Source: Sinonovacula constricta (Eukaryota > Mollusca > Bivalvia > Cardiida > Solecurtidae). Taken from it: a stretch of 64,000 nt of DNA. The notes beneath the pieces are model-generated. The model had not been told where the DNA came from. It did not search any database and saw only the letters and a list, made by a program, of their open reading frames with translations. The translations under genes were made by a program, and so were the position numbers. Position 1 is the first letter of the stretch; each line of letters begins with the position of its first letter. Of the stretch, positions 1 through 11,000 are shown in pieces. Location of the stretch: NCBI GenBank assembly GCA_007844125.1, contig CM017564.1:17160094-17224093 (forward strand). Reading direction: 5' to 3'.

Positions 1-69
1 ACTGGCACTAATAATTTTCATTTGTCCGCTGCTTTAGTGTGGCCAAATCTCAGTCGGCATATGTGTGCG

Positions 70-610
70 AGGTATTGGACTTTGGTTCCTCAATTCCATC
101 TTCACATGAACAGGATGCTGCAACCATTTATTCGTCTCTAGTCATGTTTGTTCATGATTCTAAGTTAATTTTATTTATAGTCAACCATATTTGTGTAGTT
201 TTTCAAATCAAATTAATACCACATTCTTTTCTAAACACTATGTGTTCATATTTCAATGACGTCACGACTTTTGTCACAACTTATTATAGAAAATATCAGC
301 GCTTAGACATTTTGTATTTAAAAGATCGTTTTCCTTTCCATTGCTTGCATTTGAGAAACTCGTCAGGAAGTGCGAGGTTATAGCTCTGTAAAACCGTTTT
401 AAGGACCCCAGTCGGCCCATATTGCCAACTGACCGTTCCAAGGCGGTAGCTATCAGGTTTTCCCTTCTCGTTAAATGACTCATCACAAATCTTTTCTACT
501 TTTCGCTTGGCTTGCATCTGAAATACCTTTGTTCTGTGCTTTTTCAGAGTTTGGTATATGTTGCAATGCTCATAGGACTATGTCATATATTCTTATATAA
601 ACCAGCCGAC
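70..610 (-). repeat. R1 repeat copy a (EEP-family upstream exon relic)
   Basis: This stretch is a diverged copy of the sequence at 38465-39015; both share the words tttggttcctcaattcc and tgaccgttccaaggc. Shorter versions lie at 42645-42985 and 45795-46090, where they sit upstream of EEP nuclease exons. Read on the minus strand it holds fragments of a basic peptide (motifs like KRK and YDxVLRAL in the relatives), but the frame is broken by shifts and stops. I interpret it as a relic of the upstream part of the R1/EEP unit. What the peptide did is unknown. Confidence 0.55.
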
Positions 611-677
611 CATGCGTTATTGATTTTACATTGGCCTTTGCCTGATACAATTGAGTTATCAATTCAATTTTTGACAG

Positions 678-1503
678 GTCGTTGTGGACATATGCCAGAA
701 ACACTCCAAATAGCAGCATCAGCTTTCAGCACTGGTGCCACTTTCAACCAGTATGTTTTACCCACCAGCCATATTACACCTGATGCTGAGAGAATTACTG
801 GTATTAGAGTGTCAGACAGTCAAATGACAGTGCATGGAAAGCAAGTGCAGCAAGGAATTGGATTATTCTCTGGACCACTTTTGTAATTGGTTAAGTTTCC
901 AAACCCTGTACTGGTGGCACACAATGGACGTCGGTTTGACTTCCCTATACTGATAAATAGCTTTCAGTCAGTCAACAAACTGAAAGATGTTTTAAAATGC
1001 TGTGTCAGAATGATTGATTCCCTCTCAATATTTAGGAAACTTTGCCCCCAAGGGCTCTCATAAGCAAGGAGATCTTGTGTCAAATCTTCTTGGAATCACC
1101 TATGAGGCAAATAATGCCATAGCAGATGTCACATCCTTGAAATATCTATACACTCAGTTGTCATCAAAATAATTACTTGGTTATAGCTATCCACCTTAAG
1201 ATGTCTACAACTCCATGTTGTTTAATTGAGAAAAGAACAATAACCTCCCATCTTTAAAATGCCTTGTATCATCCGGTGTGTGTAAGAACAGCTGAAAATA
1301 TCGCTGGCTCGGGACAGAATATTTACCACCTGAATACCTTTTATAGGAGATCTGGCGAAGATGGTCTAAGGGATATATTCACCAATAAGTATTCAGATGG
1401 TGCACCAAGGGTGACAAATGTCAAAAAGGTCTTGGATGAAGTAATTCCCAAAAAGGCAGCATATGTCACAAAGGGATGTGTAGTGGTTGGTGATAAACAC
1501 TAG
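678..1503 (+). pseudogene. DEDDh (DnaQ-like) exonuclease pseudogene
   Basis: Three frames together give a 3'-5' exonuclease-like domain. The first block (680-886) begins after an acceptor-like ttttgacag and reads MPETLQIAAS and VLPTSHITPDAERITGI, the usual stretch after the first acidic motif. Next comes VAHNGRRFDFPIL (about 925-965), which matches the second motif. Then NNAIADVTSLKYLY (about 1105-1150) matches the third motif, with the expected His replaced by Asn. The tail (1264-1503) has AGSGQNIYHLN and GEDGLRDIFTNK, seen in molluscan proteins related to the exonuclease-like C terminus of PML-I. The first DxE motif is missing. There are frameshifts near 870-895 and 1055, and stops near 1170, 1197 and 1228. 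The copy cannot make an active enzyme. Family assignment is from recognised motifs, not alignment. Confidence 0.7.
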
Positions 1504-3782
1504 CTTCGTTTTTGAAGCTATCGAATATGTTATAATATGAACCATGAGTTAAAAACTTGCCATTCTTTTATGTAAACAACATTTTATTGACACTTTTAAA
1601 ATGTTTATTTTGATTAAGTGTATTGAAAGAAGTTAAAACTCTTTATTATTCAGAGTATAATAAAAGTATCTCTTCATAGAAGCATTATCTAGCTCTAAAC
1701 AATATGTTTGATACACAGTGTTCAAATAGTGTCCAGTAAAGTTTTTTCATTATCATGTTCAGATTGCTGGAAAGTTACAAGTGAAGATTTAACCATTAGT
1801 TTGTGTGATTTGATTTTTTAACATATTTTGGTGTTGTGATGATTAGGAATGTGAGATAGACATTTTTGAAATATATAGACATTTTTTAGCAGTTGTGGAC
1901 ACCATAACATTTAGATGGCTATTTTCTTAAAAAAATCAAATGGAAACATGTCATGAAATTTACCAAGTTTATTAAGAACATAACAAAAACAATTTCTAAA
2001 AGCATAACTTTAATGCCCCAACATGTCCAGTGGTCAAAACTTTCATTATTTTTGTGTGATAGAAATTCATTTTGTACAAAATTGTTGATTTTTAATGGCA
2101 TTGTGTCATAATTTATGTTCAAAAAATACAATTTGATTGCACAACTTTCATTGTCTTCATTTTCTTGTTTATAAATGATCATTTCTGAATCAAATAAAAT
2201 TAAATTATATGATGAAAAATCAAGAAATCCAAATTTCACTTGTATTTATTGTTCCCGGGTCCTGATTTTACCTAGACGGTTTTGGTAGTGGGGGTAAAAA
2301 TGCAAAATTGCTGAAGACTATGTTTTTTTACGGCAAAACTTTATGAAAATGTGCACATAAGTCATACAAGAGGTATACTTCTCCTTGGTATAAATATATT
2401 TATGATTTTGAAAAATTGCCCATTACAGGTATTCTACCTTAAGATATAGTCTTTGTCATTTAAAAAAAATTAGTCAATGAAAGCCGCAGTGTAAAATCTT
2501 TTTTTGCTGTTCTGGTTTCCTATAATTTACATTGTATTTTACATCAAAGCATAATTGTTATGCGTTTTCTCACTAATCAACATCTTTGACGTTAAGATGT
2601 TTTACCTTAAATGAAACCAGTGTACATTGTACATCAATATGTGCTGTTCTATCGAAATTTAACGACTTATCAAATCCGAGAATCATCCAAATTACAAAAG
2701 GAACGAAGATAAGCTGCGTTTTTCTAAAAATCTGAATGTAAACTACAGATATTCTTATTTCATGTAAAGTCCTTATAATACATTTAATATAAACTATTTA
2801 TTTTTTCACTTTTCACCGGCATCTTTCAGCTATATTTACCCAGATTGATTGATTTAAAACATGACCTTACTCCGGTATTGTCTGTATATAATATAAGTAA
2901 GTTACTTGAAATGGTGGCTCCTTTTTGTTGTTTTTGTTGACCCTTTCGTTAGTAAATATCACAATGTCATATTTGCGGATGTACAAAATGGCTGACAAGG
3001 AATTTTTTTCTGCAAAAAAATATTTGTAAATTAAATTTTAACTTCTAATCTATAGTATCTATTTAAAAATCGCAAATGATAATTAGATCTTATATTTTTT
3101 CATCAATTTTGACAAGCAATAAATACATTCAGGATCCGGTAATTGTGGTTTGTAATTACGTAACATAAATTTCTTAGGCCGAGCGTTTTAAGTTTGACCA
3201 AAGTCAAGACTATGAATGCCAACCATACATACATACACACGTTCGCATAAACCACAAATACCGGATCAATTTAGGAAGACTAAGGAGGTGTTATATATGA
3301 CCAGATTGTCTCACTTTCAATTGGGATTAAATGGGGTTGTGAATTTGTTGTTTTTCTTGAGTTTATCCTATCCAGGACAGTTGGACACGTTACAATTTGC
3401 TTTTCGTTACAAAAATTAGAAAATGACATATAATCACCCACATTTTTGTTACATTATCTTTTAAAATTTATTTTTTATCTTTGTAATAGACTCTTCATGT
3501 CGTCATAAATATACGTTTTACAAAATGTAATTAGAAATTATTTCTAGAACTTACTTAAATAAAACATTTAACCATTCATAAGTGAAAGTACAGCGCCTGT
3601 AGATGTCTATGTAAAGTTTGTTCCGCATGACCTGATAATACAAACCTCTCTTTTATGATAAAATAAGAAATATCTTATTATATATGACGGATTTATTCAG
3701 CACATTTGGCTAAAATATTTAACGTAGTATTTAAGTGTCACAATTTATATGACGATGTGTTTTTATTTTATCTTCAATTTAG
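1504..3782. other. AT-rich stretch without recognised gene
   Basis: I see no coding domain here. Short open frames are low-complexity and unlike known proteins. The only structure noted is an inverted repeat, arms 3133-3151 and 3249-3267, matching at 18 of 19 positions with a spacer of about 97 bp. The stretch ends at a polypyrimidine tract and AG (about 3765-3782) that precede the EEP exon. Confidence 0.5.
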
Positions 3783-5051
3783 CACGGATATACACTGGAT
3801 GGAAGGGAGGAAGCAAATATGCACACCCAGTTAAAGGAGCAATGTCAACAGGCTGTAGATGCTTGTCGGTCTTTAAATGAAAAATATCTAGATATGACAA
3901 TGGATGTTATCAATCAGTTTCGGGAAGATGTAAAAAATAGTTTAAGGCAACTCGAGTTAGAAATACTTTGCAAGGCTAACAAGCACAAAGAAGAAAACGA
4001 AAAAAAGTTGGAAGGATGGCAACATGAGATAGCATCACATACAATAGAAGATTCGATAACCAACGCTGAAGCAGTAACTGACTCTTGTCAGTCTCTGGCC
4101 AGGCTTTATCAGGACATTACTATTAATACACTATATGTAAATGTAGATCGTAGTGTCTTTGAATCCATAAAAAAATCATGCAAACTTGAACAACAATCAA
4201 TAATTAAAGTATGTTCTCTTAACGTAAATGGTTTGGAATCACGCTTAAGAAACCAGCCATTTACCGAATTTATTAAGCAGCACGAAATTCTGTGCTTTAC
4301 TGAAATAAACGCTTATGAGACTGATGGTGACAAATTGAAAGTTAAAGGATATAAGCATTATTTAAAATGCAGACCCGATACAGGCCGGAGATCGGGAGGT
4401 ATTTGCATATACGTTCATTCAAAATTCAAAGAAAATGTTGAAGTACTTGACGGTAAATGTGACTATGTCTCGTGGTTAAAAATAAAGAATGTTTTTCCAA
4501 CTCTCAACAAAACTGTGGTACTAGGATCAGTATATATTCCGCCTGGAGACCAGTTTGATAAGGCAAACATGATGAAGGATTTTGAACGTGAAGTGCAATG
4601 TTATTGCAGTTCTTTTAAGCATGTGATATTAACTGGAGATTTTAACTGCTATACTGGTACACTTGAAGATTACAAGGTAAACGATGCTTCAATGGAATGG
4701 TTTATGAATACCTGCAACATTTTTAAGCGGCTGTCCATTCCACTAGACAGATCATCTCTAGATAAAAATTACCCATGCTATTATGGAAAACGCCTAATTG
4801 AAGAACTATGCCAAAAAGAACACTTATTCATTTTAAATGGTCGCTTATTTAGTGACAAAGGTAAAGGGGAAATCACATGCACACAAAGGAAAAATAGCAA
4901 AGGATCAGTTATCGACTATCTAATTGCAATTGACACGTGTTTGGAACTCTTTAAATCATTTGAGGTGAAAGATGTGACCACACACAATAAGTTCTCTGAT
5001 TGTCACTGTGTACTTGTTTTTGGACTTGGGTGTAATACATTGGCATTGTAA
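3783..5051 (+). CDS. Exon: coiled coil fused to EEP endonuclease domain
   Basis: The 423-codon open block starts right after an acceptor-like ttcaatttag and ends in TAA. The first Met is at 3819, so the true start is probably in an upstream exon. Residues 1-120 (from that Met) are helical and charged (LNEKYLDMTMDVINQF, KHKEENEKKLEGW), like a TRIM-type coiled coil. From about residue 128 an endonuclease/exonuclease/phosphatase fold follows: SLNVNGL, CFTEIN, RSGGICIYV, GSVYIPPGD, LTGDFNC and VIDYLIA supply the usual Asn, Glu and Asp residues. The final SDH motif is altered: it reads FSDCHCVLVF, one residue longer than FSDHYPLVF in the relative at 40324-41199. No reverse transcriptase follows. 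Metal-dependent nuclease activity is therefore uncertain here. Probably a member of the R1/EEP family; the full exon set is not seen. Confidence 0.7.
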   Translation, partial: HGYTLDGREEANMHTQLKEQCQQAVDACRSLNEKYLDMTMDVINQFREDVKNSLRQLELEILCKANKHKEENEKKLEGWQHEIASHTIEDSITNAEAVTDSCQSLARLYQDITINTLYVNVDRSVFESIKKSCKLEQQSIIKVCSLNVNGLESRLRNQPFTEFIKQHEILCFTEINAYETDGDKLKVKGYKHYLKCRPDTGRRSGGICIYVHSKFKENVEVLDGKCDYVSWLKIKNVFPTLNKTVVLGSVYIPPGDQFDKANMMKDFEREVQCYCSSFKHVILTGDFNCYTGTLEDYKVNDASMEWFMNTCNIFKRLSIPLDRSSLDKNYPCYYGKRLIEELCQKEHLFILNGRLFSDKGKGEITCTQRKNSKGSVIDYLIAIDTCLELFKSFEVKDVTTHNKFSDCHCVLVFGLGCNTLAL

Positions 5052-5054
5052 AGT

Positions 5055-6398
5055 ATACATCACTGTCAAGACTGATTCACGCCCTCTTAGAATGTTTTTT
5101 TTCGGTATAACCTTTCTTCTCCGGTCGATGATGGATGTTAGTTCTACTATCACAATGAGATGTCATCTAGAGTGTTTGTCTCAGAAAAAAATCTTCACGA
5201 AGTGCGTGAATGTGTCTCAATTAAATCCGGTTTTAAATGATCCAGTATGTCCAGCTGATTTACTTTCTAAATTATAACTGTTGTTTTCTCTTTACAGAAA
5301 GTCTAGTCTTAGTAGTGGTTGTTAGAATTGTACTTTGAAATTGCAGGTTTGGAAACTTTGAACGATTTCCCTTTCCCCATGTCACATTACCCTGATGGGT
5401 TAAAACGTTTTCGAATTAATCTCATTGATTTATTTCCAAATTCTCTCATCGGTTATTTTTATATATTGCAAGACTTAACACATGTTAAAATGACTTCCGA
5501 GAATTTTAAAACATTTTCAACATAGGAACATAAAACTCTGCAAATGACAATCCAATCCGTTTATGATTTGTCGTAGGGAAAAAATCTGTTTAACTTGGAC
5601 TTAGATGTGTTATTAAAATATAATATGTATGATTGATGCATATGATAGTTCTTTTCGTAAATACATTTGATCAGTGAATGTTTTTTAGATATTGAGAACC
5701 TATAAAAATATGTCTGCCTCAAGTGAATACCGTCTCCAGAAAACTGGAATACAGTTGGTGGGACGATAAACCTTATTAACATAATATATCTCACTATTGT
5801 ACACTGGTATGTAATTTGAGCATTTTTAGATGATTTGTTTTCTACCTAGGGTGGCATTTATTATTTTTTTTACAGAAATACCCCATTGAAACACGCAGTA
5901 TTGAATATTTATCTGGGCTGGGGGTCGTGTTGTTGTGCATTCTTGTCATTTCTTGGTGTACATCTACCAATACGCATAATGCTAAAGTAGACGAATGGTT
6001 ATATATACAAACCGTTCTTAGACTGAATATTAACCTGTCAATGTGTTCATCTCTTGTTTTTTTTTCTTTTAAAAACATAAAATTGTTTAAACGTGCTTTA
6101 TACAGTTAACTTGTTTGTGTGTAAAAGCTGCACATTAGAAATGATTATTATAATTTAATGTGTTAAGGAACGGCATAACAGAGACTATGTTATAGTGCAC
6201 GAATTTGTTGTAACTTTTGTTTTGCATGATTAAAATAATGAAAAAGTGTGTCTAAAATCTGCTTTACGTCATAACAATTTCTAGCTTTGTGTATTATATA
6301 ATAAACCCTGTTTAAACTATAATGTCTGAAAAGTAGACGATCCTTTCGCATTACTAGTTTATAAGGTTTTGTCATACGTTTGATTAATGCTGCAACTA
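5055..6398. other. AT-rich spacer with one SINE tail
   Basis: No credible gene is seen. Open frames on both strands lack recognisable motifs. The only identified insert is the 3' end of a SINE near 5716-5785 (listed separately). Confidence 0.5.
5716..5785 (+). mobile_element. SINE-A 3' tail fragment
   Basis: The words tcaagtgaataccgtctcc and ttggtgggacgataaacc match the 3' end of the SINE at 53093-53416. The tRNA-like head is absent, so this is a 5'-truncated or eroded copy. No target duplication was found. Confidence 0.6.
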
Positions 6399-6757
6399 TT
6401 TGTACTATATTTGTACGAGTTCTAACTTAATTACTAAGATTAAGACATTGTTGTGAGTTTGTATTATATCTGTACGAGTTCTAACTCTATTACCAGGAAT
6501 AAGACATTGTAGTGAGTTTGTATTATATCTTACGAGTTCTAACTCTATTACCAGATTGGGTCATTGTAATGTGTTTGTACTATATTTTTACGAATTCTAA
6601 CGCTATTATCAGGATTGAGACATTGTAATGTGTTGGTACTTTATTTATACGAGTTGTAGCTCTCTTACCAGGATTGAAACATTATAGTGTGTTTGTATTA
6701 TATCTGTAAGAGTTGTAACTCTCTTACCAGGATTGAGACATTATAGTGTGTTTGTAT
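6399..6757. repeat. 59-bp minisatellite, left part
   Basis: About six head-to-tail units of roughly 59 bp with the core tacgagttctaactctatta and ccaggattgagacattgtaa. Units differ by a few substitutions and small deletions. The array is interrupted at 6758 by the LTR retrotransposon and resumes at 15520 in the same phase and orientation. Confidence 0.85.
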
Positions 6758-6774
6758 CCAATCCAATCCAAACA

Positions 6775-7492
6775 TGTAACCAGGGTTTTATAATGATAAA
6801 GAAAGTAATTTCTTTTCCAAGGTCTTGTTTATTGTGTATTTGAAGAACGGGAGTGTAACTCAAACTGTAACCTAAAATAAAATTAACAATTCTAAGAAAA
6901 AGGAAAATATCTTGCATTAAGGAAGTGAAAAACATTGTTATAGAGAGTTGTAGAAATAGGTGGAAATAGAAAGATGGAGAAGTAGATACAGAGAAGTTCA
7001 TTACAATAATTCTATTTCATTACGGTAATTCAAAGTAACAATTCACATATTGCTAAACATCTCAAACATTTCAATTAAACAATTCAAACTATTGCATTAT
7101 ACAGTAATACATATATTTAAAATAAAAAGAAACTCACCAGGTTATTCATAAAGTAGTAGGCTTAGTAATTCTTAATAACATGGCAGTGACTTGCTCGATT
7201 GGTGGCAAGGAGAGGACTGACTTTAGATAGAGACGGCTAGAGAAGGTGATGAGAAAGCATGTGAAAAGTGTGCAAGAGCGGGAAAATTAGTGGTGTCATG
7301 AATATTAATTAGAAAGATATTGTCTCATCCAATCCAAACATCTTGCATCCAAACTAATGAATATTTATACTGGAAAGATATTTATAGAAATACAGGTATG
7401 GACAACTGGATATTGACTGTGTAATTTAAGTGAGTAAAGTATAGGGGTATAATATAGGGATGTATGATACACAAATTATGTACTGGGCTACA
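6775..7492 (-). repeat. 3' LTR
   Basis: The plus strand begins TGTAACC and ends GGCTACA, giving TG...CA ends with short inverted TGTA/TACA termini. It matches 14796-15519 except for an indel block around gggatgtatgatac and a 7-bp difference (tactggg) before the final ctaca. The adjacent inner sequence, on the minus strand gaagtgggaaagta, is a plausible polypurine tract. Confidence 0.9.
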
Positions 7493-8034
7493 TACTTTCC
7501 CACTTCGTGGAAATGGCTCCTGACATTTCAAAAGCAATAAACTATAACTGCGACTATATACAACTTACATCTATACTATCTTAGTCATAGTTAAACTTAT
7601 AATAAACATTTATAGGTAATATTGCATACTAATAATGTACAACATTATTGCATACAACAGTTATTAAACAAATCCCCTTAAAGCGGCATCATCTTATTAT
7701 GCCTGTAAAGGAATGTATACATTAATACAACACTACCATCTTATTTAACCCGCAAAAAAAAATGCATGATTTCAATGAACATCTGGTAATATGTATTGAA
7801 CAATTCAATAAGATATAAATTCTTATCTAAAATATAAAATCACATTAATTATATCAAACAATAAATAGTTACACAATATAGGCAATACACACTGACAATG
7901 TGCACATCTGAAATTAAGGAACAATTGTATAGACATTGAGTGATTTCTTTAAAGACTTCACTTACAATCTTCCAATTTCATAGTTACAGTATAGTAAAAC
8001 AAAACATTGAAAAATATTTACACGAAAAAGATGA
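7493..8034 (-). other. LTR element 3' untranslated region
   Basis: AT-rich sequence between the pol stop and the 3' LTR with no long ORF. It ends in the purine-rich gaagtgggaaagta (minus strand) directly at the LTR edge, where plus-strand priming would be expected. That role is inferred from position. Confidence 0.6.
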
Positions 8035-11000
8035 TCACCTGAAATATTCAAAATCAAATTCAAGGTCTGAAGCATTTGCTTTGATTGGTGTGACCCATTC
8101 ACCATATCGTTTTGGTGGTACTCGTTGTCGAACTGGTCGAGTAGGTAACACTCTAGGCGAACTAGAATTTGGTGCGTTTGGTTCAGGTTGTGTAGCAGAC
8201 TGTGCTACAGAAGATTCAATAGGATCAGTACTGGGACTTGTCATTTCTGAATGATTCAAAGAGTGTGAACAACTTTCAGATAGATTGTTCCTATTTGTCC
8301 GATCAAGAGTACGGGACTTACAGAAATTTGTTTGGGTCTCTGACACTACATTATAATTCTGTAAATCAGGTAAGTGTGAACTTGACTTGGTAGAACGGAA
8401 AGTAGGTACATAGGCAAACATTGACTCTTCTTCATCAGAATCTGATGACGTCTTACCTTCCTTATCTTCGTGAACAGTGGATGGACAACTAGTATGTTTC
8501 AACAAAGGTTTGCATCTTTGTTTACCAGAGATACACTGCGACTGTTCAGAAACAAGATTTGGACAAGACAAAAGTAAATTTCTATGAAGAGTCTTGATTG
8601 GTCCTCTCTTACCCTCTAATTGTACTTGTACGACAGGATTGTCTGGATTGGGGATAGAGACTACAACATAGATATCTTGGTCCCATTTGTCTGCAAGTTT
8701 GTTTGTTCCTTGTAAACCAACCTTACGTTTAAGAACCCGATCACCAACTTCTAACTTGGTGTGCCTCACTTTGCTATCATAGTATTGCTTGTTTTTGCTG
8801 ACTTGCTTCCCAGCATTTTCGGCAGCTGTTCTATAAGCAAATTGTAAACGTTGCTGAAGCTTTTCTACATAGCCAGTACGCGACGTTGATCCAGTGTTTT
8901 CATCAGAAGGATCGGTTCCCAGATAAGCATCTACAGGAAGTCTTGGGTGCCAGCCGTACATGAGATAATGCGGTGCATAACCAGTCGCGTCATTCTTTGT
9001 TGCGTTATACGCTTGTACGAGTGGTGCTATGTACAGCTTCCAGTCAGACTTTTGACAGTTGTCTAGCGTACCGAGCATTTTTAAGAGCGTTTGATTCCAT
9101 CGTTCTGCTGAACCATTACCCATTGGATGGTATGGTGTGGTTTTTGACTGTTTAATACCTGCAATCTTACATAACTCTTTGATAGTGTGGCTCAAGAAGT
9201 TACGGCCTTGGTCACTGTGGAGTTGTTCAGGGAAACCGTAATATCTAAAGAAACCTTCATAAAGAGCTTTGGCTGTTGTAAGAGCAGATTGATTGTGGCA
9301 AGGGATAGCCTGTGCAAAACGTGTGAAATGGTCTACAATAACAAGAATGTTTTCAAAACCTCCTTTACATGGTTCAAGCTTCAAGAAATCAATCGAAACA
9401 AGCTCCATAGGTCTACTGGTATGAATAGTTTGTAACTCTGCAAACGGTCTCGAAATTGGAGTTTTCCGACGGATACAACGATCACACTGTTCAACCCATT
9501 GTGAAATATCAGCATCCATACCAGGCCAATAAAATCGTTGCTTGGCTAACCATGTAGTCTTTTCCTTTCCTTGATGACCTGCATCATTATGAATTCCTCT
9601 GAGAGCAATATTCCGATGAGAAAACGGAAGAACAAGCTGTCTAACCTGATTACCATCTACTGTAGCAGATCTATAAAGAACACCTTTATCTATAAATAGA
9701 CGATCTGGATGTTTCAGGCATTTTCTCACTGCAAGTGACTCTTTAAAAAGTGTCTGTCTAGAAATTTTACCAGCTTCAATTAGTTCTATAACTCGCTGTA
9801 AAACTTTATCTGAACTCTGCTCTATCTTCCAATCTATCTTGGCTACAGCCTCAGTTGCATACAACTCCTCACTGGCCACATGAGGAGCAGCAGTGTCTGA
9901 CAAGCTACCAGCTAATGGAGCTGAGATAATGGCTGCCTGATAAATTGCCTTCACTTCATCTTGGTAGATGTAACGCCTGGAAAGACCATCTGCATCAGCA
10001 TTCAGCTTGCCGCTCCGGTATTCCATACTGAAATTGTAATTTGCCAATTCTGACAACCAACGGTGCATTGTTGCATCTAACTTTGCAGTTGTAGTCACAT
10101 AGTTCAAAGGATTGTTGTCTGTTTTAACAACAAATTCATTGCCATACAAATAGTCATGAAATTGATCAGTGACACTCCATTTTAGAGCGAGAAACTCTAA
10201 CTTATGTGCAGGATAATTTCTCTCATTGGGCCGAAGACTTCTACTGGCATAGCAAATAACACGCTCTATACCATTCTGCTCCTGTAAGAGAACAGCTCCA
10301 AGACCACTTGAACTGGCATCGGTATGAACGATAAAAGGAAGAGAATAGTCTGCATAACCCAAGATAGGTGGAGTAGTCAAGACCTCTTTCAACTTATCAA
10401 AAGCTTTCTGTTGAGCTTCATCCCAGTGCCATTTAACAGGAGAAGTGATTTTCTTTCTAGACTTGTTTGAGCCTTTGTTATTCGAATGACCATGCAGAAG
10501 ATCATGCAAAGGTCGAGCAATTTGAGCATAGTTATGGACATACTTCCGATAATACCCTGTAAAACCAAGAAATTGTCTCAAAGTTTTGACATTTGTGGGA
10601 ACAGCCCAATCAACAATACTGGAAATCTTCTGTGGATCAGTTGCTATACCATCTGCAGAAACAACATGGCCTAAATATACAACTGATGGTTTAAAGAACT
10701 CACATTTGGAAGGCTTTACCCTAAGGTTATGGTCACTAAGTCTCTGAAAAACAGCATCTACTCTGGCAAGATGATCCTCAAAGCTGGTAGAGAAGATTAG
10801 GATATCATCAAGATATACAAGACATTCTCGTAAGTGCATATCGCCCATACACTTCTCCATGCAACGCTGAAAAGTAGCAGGTGCGTTTACCAGTCCAAAG
10901 CCCATTCGATTCCATTCATAAAAACCAAGATTTCCAACTGAAAATGCAGTCTTTTCACGATCACTCTCATCAAGACCAATTTGCCAATACGCAGAATGAA

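Noticed and set aside
1919..2239. 106-codon minus-strand ORF
   Set aside because: Composition is typical of AT-rich noise (Asn/Ile/Phe/Leu); no motif.
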